Of a stretch of 64,000 nt of DNA, positions 25,178 to 35,650 are shown in pieces. Location: positions 85,612-149,611 of the forward strand of contig DKUN01000017.1 in NCBI GenBank assembly GCA_002490725.1, written 5' to 3'. The DNA comes from Porphyromonadaceae bacterium UBA7203 (GTDB taxonomy: Bacteria; Bacteroidota; Bacteroidia; Bacteroidales; Muribaculaceae). The position numbers and the translations under genes are program-made. The first letter of the stretch is position 1, and every line of letters begins with the position of its first letter. The notes below the pieces were generated by a model. The model made no database searches, was not told where the DNA came from, and saw only the letters and a program-made list of their open reading frames with translations.

Positions 25178-27802
25178 TTACTTTCCGGTCAGAACAGAGC
25201 GAATGTCGTGAAGTTTATTGAGGGCCGCAAGCGGGGTGAGGCGATCAATGTCGATGTCGAGAATCATGTCGCGCAGCTGCGTCAGCACGGGGTCGTCGAG
25301 CTGGAAAAAGCTGAGCTGCACGCCGTCGGCCACCGTACTGGCGGCTTCCGGCTTGATGTCGGCGGCAATCTTGCGGTCGCCGCGCAGGTTGGTTTCGAGC
25401 TGGCCCAGCACCTGGTTGGCGCGGGTGACAATGGCGGCCGGCATGCCGGCGAGTTTGGCCACGTGGATGCCGAACGAGTGTTCCGAGCCGCCGCGGGCAA
25501 GTTTGCGCAGGAACACTACGCGCCCGTCTATCTCCTTGACCGACACGTTATAGTTGGCCACACGCTCAAATGTCGACTCCATTTCGTTGAGTTCATGATA
25601 GTGGGTGGCAAAGAGCGTTTTGGGGTGCATGTCACCGTGGTTGTGGAGATACTCGACAATCGACCAGGCAATGGAGATGCCGTCGTAGGTCGAGGTGCCG
25701 CGGCCCAGTTCGTCAAACAGAATCAGCGAGCGGCGGCTGAGGTTGTTGAGAATCGATGCGGCTTCGTTCATCTCGACCATGAATGTCGATTCGCCCAGCG
25801 AGATGTTGTCGGAGGCGCCTACGCGAGTAAACACCTTGTCGACCACTCCGATATGGGCCGCCTCGGCAGCGACGAAACATCCCATCTGGGCCATGATGAC
25901 GTTGAGGGCCGTCTGGCGCAGCAGGGCCGACTTACCGCTCATGTTCGGACCGGTAATCATCATGATCTGCTGCGTGTCGTTGTTCAGGGCCACTGAGTTG
26001 GCAATGTAAGGTTCGCCCGGGGGGAGCTGGCGCTCGATAACCGGGTGACGTCCCTCGGTAATCGAGAGTTCAAATGAGTCGTCGACCACCGGACGCGTGT
26101 ATTTATATTCGCGGGCCACGAGCGTGAACGACAGCAGGCAGTCGAGCCTCGCTATCAGCGACGCGTTGAGCTGAATTGCCGGAATGTATTCGGCCAGGGC
26201 GCTGACCACCTCGCCGAAAAGGCGCTCCTCGAGCGCCAGAATGCGGTCCTGGGCGCCGAGAATCTTCTCTTCATATTCTTTCAGCTCCTGGGTTATGTAG
26301 CGTTCGGCGTTGACGAGCGTCTGCTTTCGTATCCAGTCGGCCGGCACCTTGTCTTTGTGGGTGTTGGTGACTTCGATGTAGTAGCCGAATACGTTGTTGT
26401 AGGCGATTTTGAGCGACGTGATGCCTGTTGAGGCGATTTCGCGCTGTTGAATCTGAAGCAGGTAGTCCTTGCCCTGATAGGCAATGTCGCGCAGTTCGTC
26501 GAGCTCGGCGTTGACTCCGCGGCGCATGATGGAGCCTTTCTGGACCGACGTCGGAGCGTCGTCAACAATTTCGCGGGCAATGCGTTCGCGGATAATCGAG
26601 CAGGGGTTGAGCTGCTCGGCATAGCTGTGGAGCGTCGGCTGGCCCGAGTTGCCGCAGAGGTCGCGCACAGGGGCTATGGCGTCGAGTGCACCGCGAAGCT
26701 GCACCACTTCGCGCGGCGTTATGCGGCCGACGGCTACTTTCGATGCCAGGCGCTCCAGGTCGCCCACCTGCTCGATCAGGCGGCGCAGTTCGTCGCGGTC
26801 GTCGGGCGAGCGGAAAAAGTGGTCTACGACGTCAAGACGCCGGTTGATGGCCGCCGGGTCGCGTAGCGGAAAGAGCATCCAGCGCTGCAGCATTCGCGCG
26901 CCCATGGGTGTTACGGTGCGGTCAAGCACCGAGCGCAGGCTCTTGCCCTCGGGTGTCATCGGTGCTACGAGCTCGAGGTTGCGGATGGTGAATTTGTCGA
27001 GGCGCACATAGCGGTCTTCTTCAATGCGTCGCAGCGAGGTGATGTGGCCCAGCAGGGTGTGTTGCGTCAGGTCGAGATAGTGGAGCACCGCGCCGGCCGC
27101 AATGATGGCCGCGGGCATGTCGTGGACGCCGAAGCCTTTGAGCGAGCCCGTTTCAAACTGTTTCAGCAGGCGGGAGTTGGCCGTATCGGCGGTGTAGATC
27201 CAGTCGTCGAGGTCAAAGGTCAGGTATTTTGCCGTCAGTTCGGCCTCAGCCTCGGCGCGGCGTCCGCGCTCGATCAGCAGCTCCTTGGGGCCGAATCCGG
27301 CCATGAGTTTGTCAACGTATTCAGGCGCTCCCTGGGCGGCGAGAAACTCGCCTGTCGAGATGTCGAGCAGAGCCAGGCCCCACACCTTGCGGTCAAGCAT
27401 GTGAATGGCTGCGAGGAAGTTGTTTTCGCGGTGGTCGAGGCAGGTATCGACCATGCTGACGCCGGGGGTGACGAGTTCGGTGATGCCGCGCTTGACGAGC
27501 TTCTTGGTCAGCTTCGGGTCCTCGAGTTGCTCGCAGATGGCCACTCGCTTGCCGGCGCGCACGAGCTTGGGCAGGTATGTGTCGAGAGCATGGTGAGGAA
27601 ATCCGGCGAGTTCGACGCTTGCTGCGACGCCGTTGGCGCGGCGCGTAAGGGTGATTCCGAGAATTTCGGATGCGGCGATGGCATCGTCTGAGAAGGTTTC
27701 ATAGAAGTCGCCCACACGAAAGAGCAGAACGGCATCGGGATGCTTCTGCTTCATTTCGAGATATTGTTTCATCAACGGGGTCTCAACAATCTTCTTTGCC
27801 AT
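25178..27802 (-). CDS. mutS: DNA mismatch repair protein MutS
   Basis: This 874-residue MutS recognises base mismatches and small loops. The mismatch-binding Phe-x-Glu motif is present near the N-terminus ([10 protein letters not shown]). The connector, lever and clamp regions follow. The C-terminal ATPase has Walker [15 protein letters not shown], then [16 protein letters not shown], Walker [14 protein letters not shown] and the ATHYHEL switch. The length and order are normal for MutS1. It has its own consensus promoter at 27826-27856. No mutL is nearby. Confidence 0.97.
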   Translation of the reverse strand: MAKKIVETPLMKQYLEMKQKHPDAVLLFRVGDFYETFSDDAIAASEILGITLTRRANGVAASVELAGFPHHALDTYLPKLVRAGKRVAICEQLEDPKLTKKLVKRGITELVTPGVSMVDTCLDHRENNFLAAIHMLDRKVWGLALLDISTGEFLAAQGAPEYVDKLMAGFGPKELLIERGRRAEAEAELTAKYLTFDLDDWIYTADTANSRLLKQFETGSLKGFGVHDMPAAIIAAGAVLHYLDLTQHTLLGHITSLRRIEEDRYVRLDKFTIRNLELVAPMTPEGKSLRSVLDRTVTPMGARMLQRWMLFPLRDPAAINRRLDVVDHFFRSPDDRDELRRLIEQVGDLERLASKVAVGRITPREVVQLRGALDAIAPVRDLCGNSGQPTLHSYAEQLNPCSIIRERIAREIVDDAPTSVQKGSIMRRGVNAELDELRDIAYQGKDYLLQIQQREIASTGITSLKIAYNNVFGYYIEVTNTHKDKVPADWIRKQTLVNAERYITQELKEYEEKILGAQDRILALEERLFGEVVSALAEYIPAIQLNASLIARLDCLLSFTLVAREYKYTRPVVDDSFELSITEGRHPVIERQLPPGEPYIANSVALNNDTQQIMMITGPNMSGKSALLRQTALNVIMAQMGCFVAAEAAHIGVVDKVFTRVGASDNISLGESTFMVEMNEAASILNNLSRRSLILFDELGRGTSTYDGISIAWSIVEYLHNHGDMHPKTLFATHYHELNEMESTFERVANYNVSVKEIDGRVVFLRKLARGGSEHSFGIHVAKLAGMPAAIVTRANQVLGQLETNLRGDRKIAADIKPEAASTVADGVQLSFFQLDDPVLTQLRDMILDIDIDRLTPLAALNKLHDIRSVLTGK

Positions 27803-27825
27803 AATTCAGAGGGTTTTTAACGGTT

Positions 27826-27856
27826 CAAATTTACGCATTTTCCCGCGTTTGGCAAA
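27826..27856 (-). promoter_or_regulatory. Promoter of mutS
   Basis: On the minus strand TTTG (27853-27856), 19 bp, TAAATTTG (27826-27833). This is a full consensus located about 24 nt before the mutS start. Confidence 0.75.
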
Positions 27857-27927
27857 ATTTGGCAGGGTCGGACTCGCCGGATCGCGACGTGCCGGCAGAT
27901 GGATTGGCTGAGAGGATGGGGCGGGTG

Positions 27928-28914
27928 TCAGAGGTGGCGGCGGACGGCGTCGACGATGGTGTCGGGCGCGATGCGCTCAAGGCAGGCGTAGTGGCCTATC
28001 GGGCAGGAGGGGAGTCCGGCCACCGAGCATGGCTGGCATTCAAGGTCGAGCCACACGGCGCTGTCGGCGCTTTGGCCGTAGCCGAGAAAGCCGCACTGCG
28101 GAATGGTTGAGCCCCAGACCGACACGACCGGTGTGGCCACGAGCGAGGCCAGGTGCATATTGGCGGAGTCCATGGTGACCATGACGCTGAGCCGGCTCAT
28201 GGCGCGGAGTTCATCTTCGAGCGTCAGCTTGCCGGCCAGGGAGTTGAGGGCGGGATTGCGTTCAACCCACTGCTGGAGCTGTCGCTGCTCGTGGCCGCGG
28301 GCGCCGAAAAGGGTCACGGCGATGCCTGAGTCGGTGAGCTTGCGCGCAACCTGCTCCATCAGCTCGGGCGGATAGGTTTTGGTCGAGTAGCGTGCAAAGG
28401 GCGCTATGCCCACGCCCGAGCGCGGTTCGGCCGAGGGGAAGAAGCCGTCAAAGTTGACTGCCGCCGGGTAGCCGAGCCGGCTGAACACGTCGGCGTAGCG
28501 GTCAATATAGTTGGTCTGGAAGGTGCGCTCTTTGTTGTCGGTCAGTTTTTTGCGCGCGCGTCGGTCTTTGTTGACGGTTTCGACGGGGAGTTTGCCCAGG
28601 CGGAGAGCCATGCGTATGGCGCGCGTGCGGATAACGTCGTGAAGGTCGGCTACGGCGGTGAAGCCTTTGTTTTTCAGCGTGCTGATAAAGGCAAGCAGTT
28701 CCTTGATGCTTCCGGCCTCGAAGTCAATGAAACTGATGTTGGCGGGCGCGTCGATAAACAGGCGCCTGAAAAACGGGCGCGTGACGACCGTTAGCCGCAA
28801 CGAGGGGTAACGGCGCGCCACGCTGTAGATGACGGGCAGCGTCATTGCTACGTCGCCCAGGGCCGAGAGCCTGAGCACCAATATGTTGTCAGTGCCGGTC
28901 AATTTAGACTTCAT
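27928..28914 (-). CDS. Glycosyltransferase family 9 (heptosyltransferase-like)
   Basis: This is a 328-residue GT9 enzyme, the family that adds heptose to the LPS inner core. It opens with ILVLRLSALGDVAMTLPVI, the phosphate-loop-like start of GT9. It later shows the nucleotide-sugar-binding motif VTMDSANMHLASLVATPVV and the closing CxxC-rich segment (CQPCSVAGLPSCP) common to this family. Its start overlaps kdsB by 4 bp (ATGA). It is the last gene of the LPS-core operon. The exact sugar is inferred from context and may not be heptose. Confidence 0.85.
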   Translation of the reverse strand: MKSKLTGTDNILVLRLSALGDVAMTLPVIYSVARRYPSLRLTVVTRPFFRRLFIDAPANISFIDFEAGSIKELLAFISTLKNKGFTAVADLHDVIRTRAIRMALRLGKLPVETVNKDRRARKKLTDNKERTFQTNYIDRYADVFSRLGYPAAVNFDGFFPSAEPRSGVGIAPFARYSTKTYPPELMEQVARKLTDSGIAVTLFGARGHEQRQLQQWVERNPALNSLAGKLTLEDELRAMSRLSVMVTMDSANMHLASLVATPVVSVWGSTIPQCGFLGYGQSADSAVWLDLECQPCSVAGLPSCPIGHYACLERIAPDTIVDAVRRHL

Positions 28915-29645
28915 TTAACCGCGAGTGAGCGGATGTAGTTTTCAACGCCTTCGATATCTTTGCGGTTGTCGACGCTGAGCGACTTGCAGTGGCAGTTGAA
29001 ATAGTAGATGGGCACGTGGTTCTCGATGAAACGGAACGAGTCGTTCTCCTCGACCTTTTCAATGGGGCCGCGGGGAGTGTTGTGGTAGAACTCGAGCGCC
29101 TTGCGTGTAAAAGCGCCTACGCCCACAAATTTATGGTAGATGACGTCGAGCGAGCCTTTGGGGTAGGGAATCGGGCTGCGCGAAATGAAGAGGCAGCGGT
29201 TGTCGGCGGCGGTGACGATTTTCAGGTTGGTTGAGTCGACAACCTCGACGGGGTTGGAAAAGTCGGTCATCAGATTTGACACGTAGAGTTCGTCGGCGTT
29301 GAGATTGTCGGGGATGCATTGAACTATAGCCTCTTCGGTGAGCAGGGGTTCGTCGCCGTTGACCATCACGTAGAGGTCGGCTTCAACCTTAGTCGACACT
29401 TCGTAGAGGCGTTCGGTTGCGGTTTCGTGGTCGCTTGAGGTCATGATTACGGGAGCGCCGAAGCTTTTGCAGCATTCGGCAATCTTTTCGGAGTCAGTGG
29501 CAACGTAGACGGCGTCGAAACGTTTCACTTCGGAGCAATGGGTGTAGACCCACTGTATCATGGGCTTGCCGAGAATCAGCGCAAGGGGTTTCTCGAAGAA
29601 ACGGCTGCTTTCGGCGCGGGCGGGAATTACGCAAACGATTTTCAT
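28911..29645 (-). CDS. kdsB: KdsB-like 3-deoxy-manno-octulosonate cytidylyltransferase
   Basis: This 244-residue nucleotidyltransferase opens VCVIPARAESSRFFEKPLA and contains KPMIQWVYTH, YVATDSEKIA, MVNGDEPLL and SRSPIPYPKG. These are the KdsB order of motifs, making CMP-Kdo from CTP and Kdo. Several positions differ from textbook KdsB: HETATERLYEV in place of the usual SGTDR, and VNGDEP in place of VQGDEP. A related sialic-acid-type or variant-Kdo substrate is therefore possible. The neighbours are waaA, an acyltransferase and GT9, which makes Kdo the most likely sugar. Confidence 0.75.
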   Translation of the reverse strand: MKIVCVIPARAESSRFFEKPLALILGKPMIQWVYTHCSEVKRFDAVYVATDSEKIAECCKSFGAPVIMTSSDHETATERLYEVSTKVEADLYVMVNGDEPLLTEEAIVQCIPDNLNADELYVSNLMTDFSNPVEVVDSTNLKIVTAADNRCLFISRSPIPYPKGSLDVIYHKFVGVGAFTRKALEFYHNTPRGPIEKVEENDSFRFIENHVPIYYFNCHCKSLSVDNRKDIEGVENYIRSLAVK

Positions 29646-29660
29646 ATGTGATGTGTTATT

Positions 29661-30539
29661 TTATTGATTTTCAAATTCATGGTCGAGCTGTCCGGCCCAG
29701 CGCTTGTGTGTCCAGAGCCATAGCGCAGGGTCGCGTCTGATTGTCTGCTCGAGCATGCGCAGGTATCCGACGTTGACGGGATAGGTCTTTTCGTCCGGGT
29801 CGGGCACCACGGGCTTGAGGGTCAGGCGGGTGCGTCCGCGGCCAATGCTTTCAATGTCTATGTAGTAATAAACGGCGTCGATGCGTCGGCCAATCTCCTC
29901 GCCGCCGGGAGTGTAGGCCGTGGGCAGACCGAGGAAGCGGGTCCAGTGCAGAAAGTTGCCGTTTGGGCGCTGGTCGGCTATGAATCCCGTGCAAGTCAGG
30001 ATGCCGCGCCTGTGAGCGCGTATGAGATGCAGAAACGCGTGTTCCTGATTTATATTGTCGGCGCCGAAGCGGCTGCGTATTTTCTCCAGAACGGTGTGGC
30101 CCAGCGGATTGTGGGCGGGTTTGTAAATCTGGCCTTTGACATAGTCGTCGGGAATGGCCCAGACAATGGTTGGCACGAGCTCCCAGTTGCCGTAGTGGCC
30201 TAAAAAGAGCACTACCGAGCGGCGGGCGTCGCGGTCGGCCTCGAGTTGTTCCCAGCCGACGAATTCCACTTTTTTGCGCAGCGAGGCGTCAGAAACGTGG
30301 AGCAGCTTCACCGTCTCGACCAGCGAGTCGGCCAGATGGCGATAGAATTTAAATGCGATACGCTTGCGCTGCCTGACGGTCATTTCCGGAAAGGCGAGCG
30401 CGAGGTTTTCCATCACTACTTTGTATCTGTAGAGGCGGAAAGTAAAGGCAATGCAGGCGAGCATTGAGCTGATGGCATAGAGCAGCCACCATGGCAGGTA
30501 GCTGATGGCCATGCAGGTGTTGAATATCAGTCGTTCCAT
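29661..30539 (-). CDS. Lipid A acyltransferase (LpxL/HtrB-like)
   Basis: This 292-residue membrane-bound acyltransferase starts MERLIFNTCMAISYLPWWLL. Upstream in-frame residues re-read the waaA 3' end and are rejected. It has an N-terminal membrane anchor and the catalytic HxxxxE box as HYGNWEL, followed by DQRPNGNF and FLGLPTAYTPGG, which are typical of LpxL/LpxM. The family transfers secondary acyl chains onto Kdo-lipid A, which agrees with waaA just upstream (13-bp overlap) and kdsB 15 bp downstream. Confidence 0.9.
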   Translation of the reverse strand: MERLIFNTCMAISYLPWWLLYAISSMLACIAFTFRLYRYKVVMENLALAFPEMTVRQRKRIAFKFYRHLADSLVETVKLLHVSDASLRKKVEFVGWEQLEADRDARRSVVLFLGHYGNWELVPTIVWAIPDDYVKGQIYKPAHNPLGHTVLEKIRSRFGADNINQEHAFLHLIRAHRRGILTCTGFIADQRPNGNFLHWTRFLGLPTAYTPGGEEIGRRIDAVYYYIDIESIGRGRTRLTLKPVVPDPDEKTYPVNVGYLRMLEQTIRRDPALWLWTHKRWAGQLDHEFENQ

Positions 30540-31804
30540 CGTTTTGCGGATTCGAGAACGGTTGTGACTATGCGTGATGTCGCGCCGGCCTGTTCTTGAC
30601 AGAATTTTTTGGCGGTGGCGCGTATTCGGTCGAGCTCGGCCTCGGGGGCTGAGAACCAGTGGTTGGCCCATGCGGCGAACTCATCGGGGGTAGAGGTTGT
30701 CGATGCGATGCCCAGGCGCGTCAGTACGCGTGCAAGTATTTTGCGTTCGGTGCGCGGGCCGAATGCAATCGGAAGGCCGTAGACCGAGGCTTCGACAATG
30801 CTGTGGAGCTGGCGGGTGAATCCGCCGCCGATGTAGGCCATGGCGCCGAGGCGGTAAAGGTAGGCGAGCTGGCCTATGTTGTCAACAATCATGACGTGTT
30901 CGGTCATGTCGGGGGTGTAGTCGCTGAGGCGGCGCGAGGGCACGGTGAGTGCGTTTTCGACGCGGCGCAGGTGGGCGTTGTCGATTTCGTGGGGCACGAG
31001 CAGATAGCGCCTGTCGGGGTGGGCGTTGATTTCGGGAGCAATGAGTTCGAGGTCGGCGTCGTTGTGTATGCTGCCGCAGACGAGGGTGCGTCCTGCCGAG
31101 CAGAATTTGCTCAGATGTTCGTTTGTCCAGTCTGTCTGGCTGATGCCCAAGGCGTTGTCGACCAGCGGGTCACCCTCGGCCGATGCGCGGTCAAAGCCGA
31201 TTTTGCGCAGAGTGTCGACCGAGTTGCTGTTGAGGCAGAAAATGCGTGAGTATGCGCTGAGCGAGCGGCGAAACACGCTTCCGGCTATCGGGTTGAAATG
31301 AGGCGCCGATTCGGTGAAGATGCACGACACGAGAAATGCCGGAATATTGTGGCGCTTGAGTTCAAAGAGGAAGTTCGGCCAGTATTCACTGACCATGAAA
31401 AGCGCCGCCGAGGGCTTGAACAGGCCTATCAGACGGCGCGCGTTTGAGGGAGTGTCGAGCGGCAGGTAACCTATAAAGTCGGCCATGTCGTTTCGGCGTT
31501 GGCGCAGAGTCTCCACTCCTGTCGACGAGAAGAAGGTAAGGGCAATGCGCGCCTGCGGACGTCGCTTTTTGATTTCGGCCATAATGGGCCTGGCAATGGC
31601 ATATTCGCCGAGCGAGGCGCAGTGAAACCAGTAGTTTTCACTGCCGGCCTTGAATTCGGCGGCGTGTTTCAGGGCGGTTGCCTGGCCGTTGATGAATTTG
31701 CGCGTCTTGCCGTGTCCGGCCATAGAGTCGGGCACCATGCTTGCTGCCGAAATCAGTCCTTTGGCGCAGCGCAAAACCGTGTTATAAAGCATCTGCATCA
31801 GCAA
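30527..31804 (-). CDS. waaA: Kdo transferase WaaA (KdtA)
   Basis: This is a 425-residue GT30 enzyme that adds Kdo from CMP-Kdo to lipid IVA. The catalytic Glu lies in CASLGEYAIARP, and the acceptor-side motif appears as MVSEYWPNFLFEL. The C-terminal Rossmann part has YIGGGF and GLPIAFGPRT. An N-terminal hydrophobic anchor is short. Three close ATG codons (31804, 31798, 31792) are possible starts; the first is used and overlaps the AlkD-like gene by 23 bp. It sits in the hisS-to-GT9 operon. Confidence 0.92.
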   Translation of the reverse strand: MLMQMLYNTVLRCAKGLISAASMVPDSMAGHGKTRKFINGQATALKHAAEFKAGSENYWFHCASLGEYAIARPIMAEIKKRRPQARIALTFFSSTGVETLRQRRNDMADFIGYLPLDTPSNARRLIGLFKPSAALFMVSEYWPNFLFELKRHNIPAFLVSCIFTESAPHFNPIAGSVFRRSLSAYSRIFCLNSNSVDTLRKIGFDRASAEGDPLVDNALGISQTDWTNEHLSKFCSAGRTLVCGSIHNDADLELIAPEINAHPDRRYLLVPHEIDNAHLRRVENALTVPSRRLSDYTPDMTEHVMIVDNIGQLAYLYRLGAMAYIGGGFTRQLHSIVEASVYGLPIAFGPRTERKILARVLTRLGIASTTSTPDEFAAWANHWFSAPEAELDRIRATAKKFCQEQAGATSRIVTTVLESAKRWND

Positions 31805-32309
31805 GTTCTGATCTGATTTGGCGCACCGTGGCGTCGGTTAGCGGATGGAATGGAACGGCCTCGACGGCGCGGGCCGCGGCTTTGGCTGCCTCGGGCTCGG
31901 GCATCAGGTTCAGCAGGAGCCTGAGGGCGGCGTAACGGGTCAGCGGTGTGTCGGAACCGAGGGCGCGTTCGGCCGCCGCGAGGGCTCCGGGGCAGCGTCG
32001 CAACAGTCTGTGGCAGGCCACGTCGGCCTCCTCGACCGAGCGGAACTCTTCGAGCCGCGCAAGGTGGCCGGCCTCGGAGGGATCGCTGATCATCGGTGCC
32101 AGCAGCCTCGATTCGCGGCAGTCGGTGTCGGCCCAGAGCTGTGCGGCGAGGTCGGCGTCGATGCCCGCACGGTCGGCAATAGCCTTGATCTGAGGCAGGT
32201 TGAGGCCGAAGATTATGCGGTGAGGCAACGCGCATTGCTTTCGCAGCATGTCGGCGAGCAGGCCGTTGCGCAGCGCAAAAAACTGTTGCTTAACCTCGCG
32301 GATTTCCAT
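31782..32309 (-). CDS. AlkD-like HEAT-repeat protein (DNA alkylation repair family)
   Basis: This 175-residue helical protein resembles the AlkD/DNA alkylation repair family by its opening EIREVKQQFFALRNGLLADM and the segment FGLNLPQIKAIADRAG. Two-helix HEAT-like units follow. It is shorter than the roughly 220-240 residues usual for AlkD, and the aromatic and acidic residues of the AlkD DNA cleft could not be placed with confidence. Glycosylase activity is therefore uncertain. It lies between hisS (18-bp gap) and waaA (overlap). Confidence 0.68.
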   Translation of the reverse strand: MEIREVKQQFFALRNGLLADMLRKQCALPHRIIFGLNLPQIKAIADRAGIDADLAAQLWADTDCRESRLLAPMISDPSEAGHLARLEEFRSVEEADVACHRLLRRCPGALAAAERALGSDTPLTRYAALRLLLNLMPEPEAAKAAARAVEAVPFHPLTDATVRQIRSELADADAL

Positions 32310-32327
32310 GATGATGCGGAGTGTTTC

Positions 32328-33695
32328 TTATTTCAGAAGCGCTGCAGCCTGGTCAACGCTGACAAGTTGCTGCTCGCCGGTGAGCATGTTCTTGAGGGTC
32401 ATTTTGTTGGCGGCAAGCTCGCTTTCGCCCACAATGGCTACGAAGGGAATCGACTTGGCGTCGGCGTAGCCCATCTGCTTTTTCATTTTGGCGGCGTCGG
32501 GATAGATTTCGGCCGCAATGCCTTCGGCACGGAGCTGTTTCATCATGGCCATGGATGCGGCGGCCTCGGCCGCGCCCATGTTGAGGAACAGTACTTTGGC
32601 TCCGGTGAGCAGTTCAGAGGGGTAAAGGTCGAGCTGGTTGAGCACGTCGTAGATTCGGTCGGCGCCGAAGCTGATGCCGACGCCGCTGAGGCCGGGCATG
32701 CCGAACACTCCGGTGAGGTTGTCGTATCGGCCGCCGCCCGTAATCGAGCCGATGGCCACGTCTTTGGCCTTGACTTCGATGATGGCGCCGGTATAGTAGT
32801 TGAGTCCGCGGGCCAGCGATACGTCAAGGTCGAGTTCGGCCCGGAGTCCGAGGTCCGTGACGCCGTTGACGATTGTGCGGAGTTCTTCGACACCGCGAGC
32901 ACCCTCTTCGACGTCTTTCAGCAGGTCGGCGAGAGCTTCGAGGCGTTGGTCGATGCTGCCGCCGATTGCCAGAATCGGCTCGAGAGCTGCAACGGCTTCG
33001 GGGGTGAGTCCGCGCTCGGTGAGTTCGGCCTTGACGGCGTCGAGGCCGATTTTGTCGAGTTTGTCGATGGCCACGGTAATGTCAATCATCTTGTCGGGGA
33101 AGCCGATCAGAGTGGCTATGCCGGCGAGTACCTTGCGGTTGTTGAGCTTGATGGCAATGTTGATGCCGAGGCGCGCAAAGACTTCATCGATGAGCTGAAT
33201 CAGTTCGACTTCGTTGAGCAGCGAGTCGGAGCCTACAATGTCGGCGTCGCACTGATAGAACTCTCTGTAGCGACCCTTCTGGGGGCGGTCGGCGCGCCAT
33301 ACGGGCTGAATCTGATAGCGTTTGAAGGGCATCTGCAGGTCGTTGCGGTGCATGACGACGAAGCGCGCGAAGGGCACTGTCAGGTCATAGCGCAGACCTT
33401 TCTCGCAGAGCTGGCCGGTGAGTTTGCCCCACTGGCCTTCGGGGTTGTCGATGAGAGTGCGGTCCACTCCGCGCAGAAAGTCGCCCGAGTTCAGAATCTT
33501 GAAGAGCAGTTTGTCGCCCTCCTCGCCATACTTGCCCATCAGGGTCGAGAGGTTTTCCATTGCGGGAGTTTCAATCGGGGCGAAGCCATAGAGGCGGAAC
33601 ACCGAGCGGATGGTGTCGAAAATATAGTTGCGCCGCGCCATTTCGGCGGGCGTGAAGTCGCGTGTACCTTTGGGTATTGAGGGTTTCATGTTCAA
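32328..33695 (-). CDS. hisS: Histidyl-tRNA synthetase
   Basis: This 455-residue class II synthetase charges tRNA-His. Motifs visible are PKGTRDFTP at the start, motif 2 around [24 protein letters not shown], the histidine-binding ARGLNYYTG and GGGRYDNL, and a C-terminal anticodon-binding domain with [11 protein letters not shown] second ATG two codons later is an alternative start. It is the first gene of a long minus-strand unit leading into LPS-core genes, with a good promoter at 33758-33789. Confidence 0.96.
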   Translation of the reverse strand: MNMKPSIPKGTRDFTPAEMARRNYIFDTIRSVFRLYGFAPIETPAMENLSTLMGKYGEEGDKLLFKILNSGDFLRGVDRTLIDNPEGQWGKLTGQLCEKGLRYDLTVPFARFVVMHRNDLQMPFKRYQIQPVWRADRPQKGRYREFYQCDADIVGSDSLLNEVELIQLIDEVFARLGINIAIKLNNRKVLAGIATLIGFPDKMIDITVAIDKLDKIGLDAVKAELTERGLTPEAVAALEPILAIGGSIDQRLEALADLLKDVEEGARGVEELRTIVNGVTDLGLRAELDLDVSLARGLNYYTGAIIEVKAKDVAIGSITGGGRYDNLTGVFGMPGLSGVGISFGADRIYDVLNQLDLYPSELLTGAKVLFLNMGAAEAAASMAMMKQLRAEGIAAEIYPDAAKMKKQMGYADAKSIPFVAIVGESELAANKMTLKNMLTGEQQLVSVDQAAALLK

Positions 33696-33757
33696 TGGAT
33701 TAAGAGTTCGCCGTGCGTAATCTTAAAAGGGTTATGGTTGGATTGGTTGTAATAGCG

Positions 33758-33789
33758 CAAATTTACTAATAATTCCCGACTTGACCAAG
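33758..33789 (-). promoter_or_regulatory. Promoter of the hisS-to-GT9 operon
   Basis: On the minus strand CTTG (33786-33789), 20 bp, TAAATTTG (33758-33765). The -7 box is perfect and the -33 box is one base off. It lies about 63 nt before hisS. Apart from this promoter no gene is supported in 33696-33972. Confidence 0.68.
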
Positions 33790-33972
33790 TCCGGGGCCAA
33801 AGAGCTCCTTTGTGTCATGAGGGGCACACTTTCGCTGTCGATGAGTCTTTGCGGAGAAAGCAGAGCCCCGGCCGGGATTGGCTGCACGGCGGCCGCGCAG
33901 GCGGTCAGCGATGCCGACGCAGCGGCAAGACAGGGACGCAATGATTCGTAATGACTGATAATCAGGATTGAA

Positions 33973-34767
33973 TCAAACGGCCACCGTTGCGGCGATGTGG
34001 GGGTGCGGGTCGTAGTCGGTCAGGGTGAAGTCTTCGAACTTGAAGTCGAAAATCGACTTGACGTCGGGGTTCAGTATCATGCGCGGAAGCGGGCGCGGCT
34101 CGCGCGAAATCTGCAGCTTGGCCTGCTCGAGGTGGTTGAGGTAGAGGTGGGTGTCGCCGGTGGTGTGGACGAACTCTCCGGGTTTCATGCCGGTGACCTG
34201 AGCCATCATGAGCAGCAGCAGTGCGTAGCTCGCAATGTTGAACGGCACGCCGAGAAAGCAGTCGGCCGAGCGCTGATAGAGCTGAAGCGACAGTTTGCCG
34301 TCGGCTACGTAGAACTGAAAAAAGGCATGACACGGCGGCAGGGCCATCGAGGGCACGTCGGCCACGTTCCATGCACTGACAATCAGGCGTCTGGAGTCGG
34401 GGTTCTCCTTGATTTGGCGCTCAACGTCGGCAATCTGGTCAATAACGCCGCCCTTGCCGTCGGGCCATGCGCGCCACTGGTGGCCGTAGACGGGTCCGAG
34501 CTCGCCGTTTTCGTCGGCCCATTCGTTCCAGATTCTGACGCCGTTTTCCTGGAGGTAGCGCACGTTGGTGTCGCCCTTCAGAAACCATAGCAGCTCGTGG
34601 ATGATTGACTTCAGGTGGAGCTTCTTGGTCGTGACCAGCGGAAAGCCGTCGGCCATGTCATAGCGCATCTGGCGGCCGAAGACGCTCAGTGTTCCGGTTC
34701 CTGTGCGGTCGGTTTTGAGATTTCCGTGGTCGAGGATGTCGCGGAGGAGTTCGATGTATTGTCGCAT
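33973..34767 (-). CDS. thyA: Thymidylate synthase
   Basis: This 264-residue ThyA makes dTMP from dUMP with methylene-tetrahydrofolate. The start [20 protein letters not shown] aligns with the family start, so the overlap with the upstream gene is real. The catalytic Cys is in [12 protein letters not shown]. The dUMP-binding [15 protein letters not shown] and the C-terminal [14 protein letters not shown] are complete. The length is the normal short bacterial form. No dihydrofolate reductase gene follows; only an intergenic region lies between it and hisS. Confidence 0.97.
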   Translation of the reverse strand: MRQYIELLRDILDHGNLKTDRTGTGTLSVFGRQMRYDMADGFPLVTTKKLHLKSIIHELLWFLKGDTNVRYLQENGVRIWNEWADENGELGPVYGHQWRAWPDGKGGVIDQIADVERQIKENPDSRRLIVSAWNVADVPSMALPPCHAFFQFYVADGKLSLQLYQRSADCFLGVPFNIASYALLLLMMAQVTGMKPGEFVHTTGDTHLYLNHLEQAKLQISREPRPLPRMILNPDVKSIFDFKFEDFTLTDYDPHPHIAATVAV

Positions 34768-35561
34768 GCCAGTGGGGTGGATGGTTTGTTTTCGGTTTTC
34801 AGTGTTTTGATTTTTTGCATCAGCGGGTCGGAGAGATTGTGGCGGCTCAGCGTGTAGGCTATGGCGTCATCGGGGCAGACGGGCAGGCAATTGAAGCACA
34901 CCACGCAGCGGCTCATGTCGGCCACATGGTCTTGAATGTCGATGCACTCGGCCTTGCATGCGTCGACGCAGCGTCGACACTGCGTGCAGCGGTCGGTGTT
35001 GATGTCTATGTGGAACGCAGAGCGGCGGGCAATGAATCCGAGCGGGGCGGAGAGGGGGCAGAGCGAGTTGCAGAACAGGCGTCCGCGTCGGTAGGCCATG
35101 GTGGCGATGACGGCTGTGACGGCGGCGGCGATTGCGGCGGCGAGGGTTGCGCGGCCGCTTGTCAGGGCAATAACAACCGTTGCGTACAGGCCGAAGGGCT
35201 CAATCCACTCGGCCGCGATGGCCACTCGGCAAACGAGCAGCGCCGTCAGGCTGAGAAACGCGATGGTGCGCACGGCGTTGAGCGGACGGCGATAGCGGAA
35301 CGGACGTCGGGCCGGGCGCAGGCGGGTGGCCAGGTCGGTCAGGGCGCCCAGCGGGCACACCGACGAGCAGTATATGCGGCCGAATATCAGGGTGACGGCG
35401 AGCCAGAAGGCGAGCACGGTCAGAGCCAGTCCTGTGGCCGCAGGCACGAGCTGGAGTGTCTCGGCGCGCCGGCCTATTGCGGAGCAGGCCACCCCGTAGT
35501 TGAGCAGGGCAGCTGTTATGAAGAATGCGATGGCTGATTGGATGGTTACGCGCGCAATCAT
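34686..35561 (-). CDS. NapH-like membrane polyferredoxin (4Fe-4S binding protein)
   Basis: This 291-residue protein has several membrane helices (near residues 8-26, 43-62, 98-116, 125-160) and NapH-type Cys-rich loops in the membrane part ([27 protein letters not shown]). A cytoplasmic ferredoxin pair follows: [15 protein letters not shown] and [14 protein letters not shown]. It probably passes electrons between quinones and a redox partner, which is not identifiable here. The low-complexity tail ([16 protein letters not shown]) is read from the first 82 bp of thyA in another frame. Confidence 0.82.
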   Translation of the reverse strand: MIARVTIQSAIAFFITAALLNYGVACSAIGRRAETLQLVPAATGLALTVLAFWLAVTLIFGRIYCSSVCPLGALTDLATRLRPARRPFRYRRPLNAVRTIAFLSLTALLVCRVAIAAEWIEPFGLYATVVIALTSGRATLAAAIAAAVTAVIATMAYRRGRLFCNSLCPLSAPLGFIARRSAFHIDINTDRCTQCRRCVDACKAECIDIQDHVADMSRCVVCFNCLPVCPDDAIAYTLSRHNLSDPLMQKIKTLKTENKPSTPLACDNTSNSSATSSTTEISKPTAQEPEH

Positions 35562-35650
35562 CAGCCAGCCTTGTCCGCGGTTTTGTGTAAGCTCGGTCAG
35601 TTGAAAGCCTGGAGTTAAGGGGTGAAATGTTTCGGAGAGCGGGTTGACTG

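Noticed and set aside
33732..33941. 69-codon minus-strand frame with a lipobox-like SLTAC between thyA and hisS
   Set aside because: It has no promoter of its own, contains the hisS promoter within its 3' end and shows no recognisable protein; chance is more likely.
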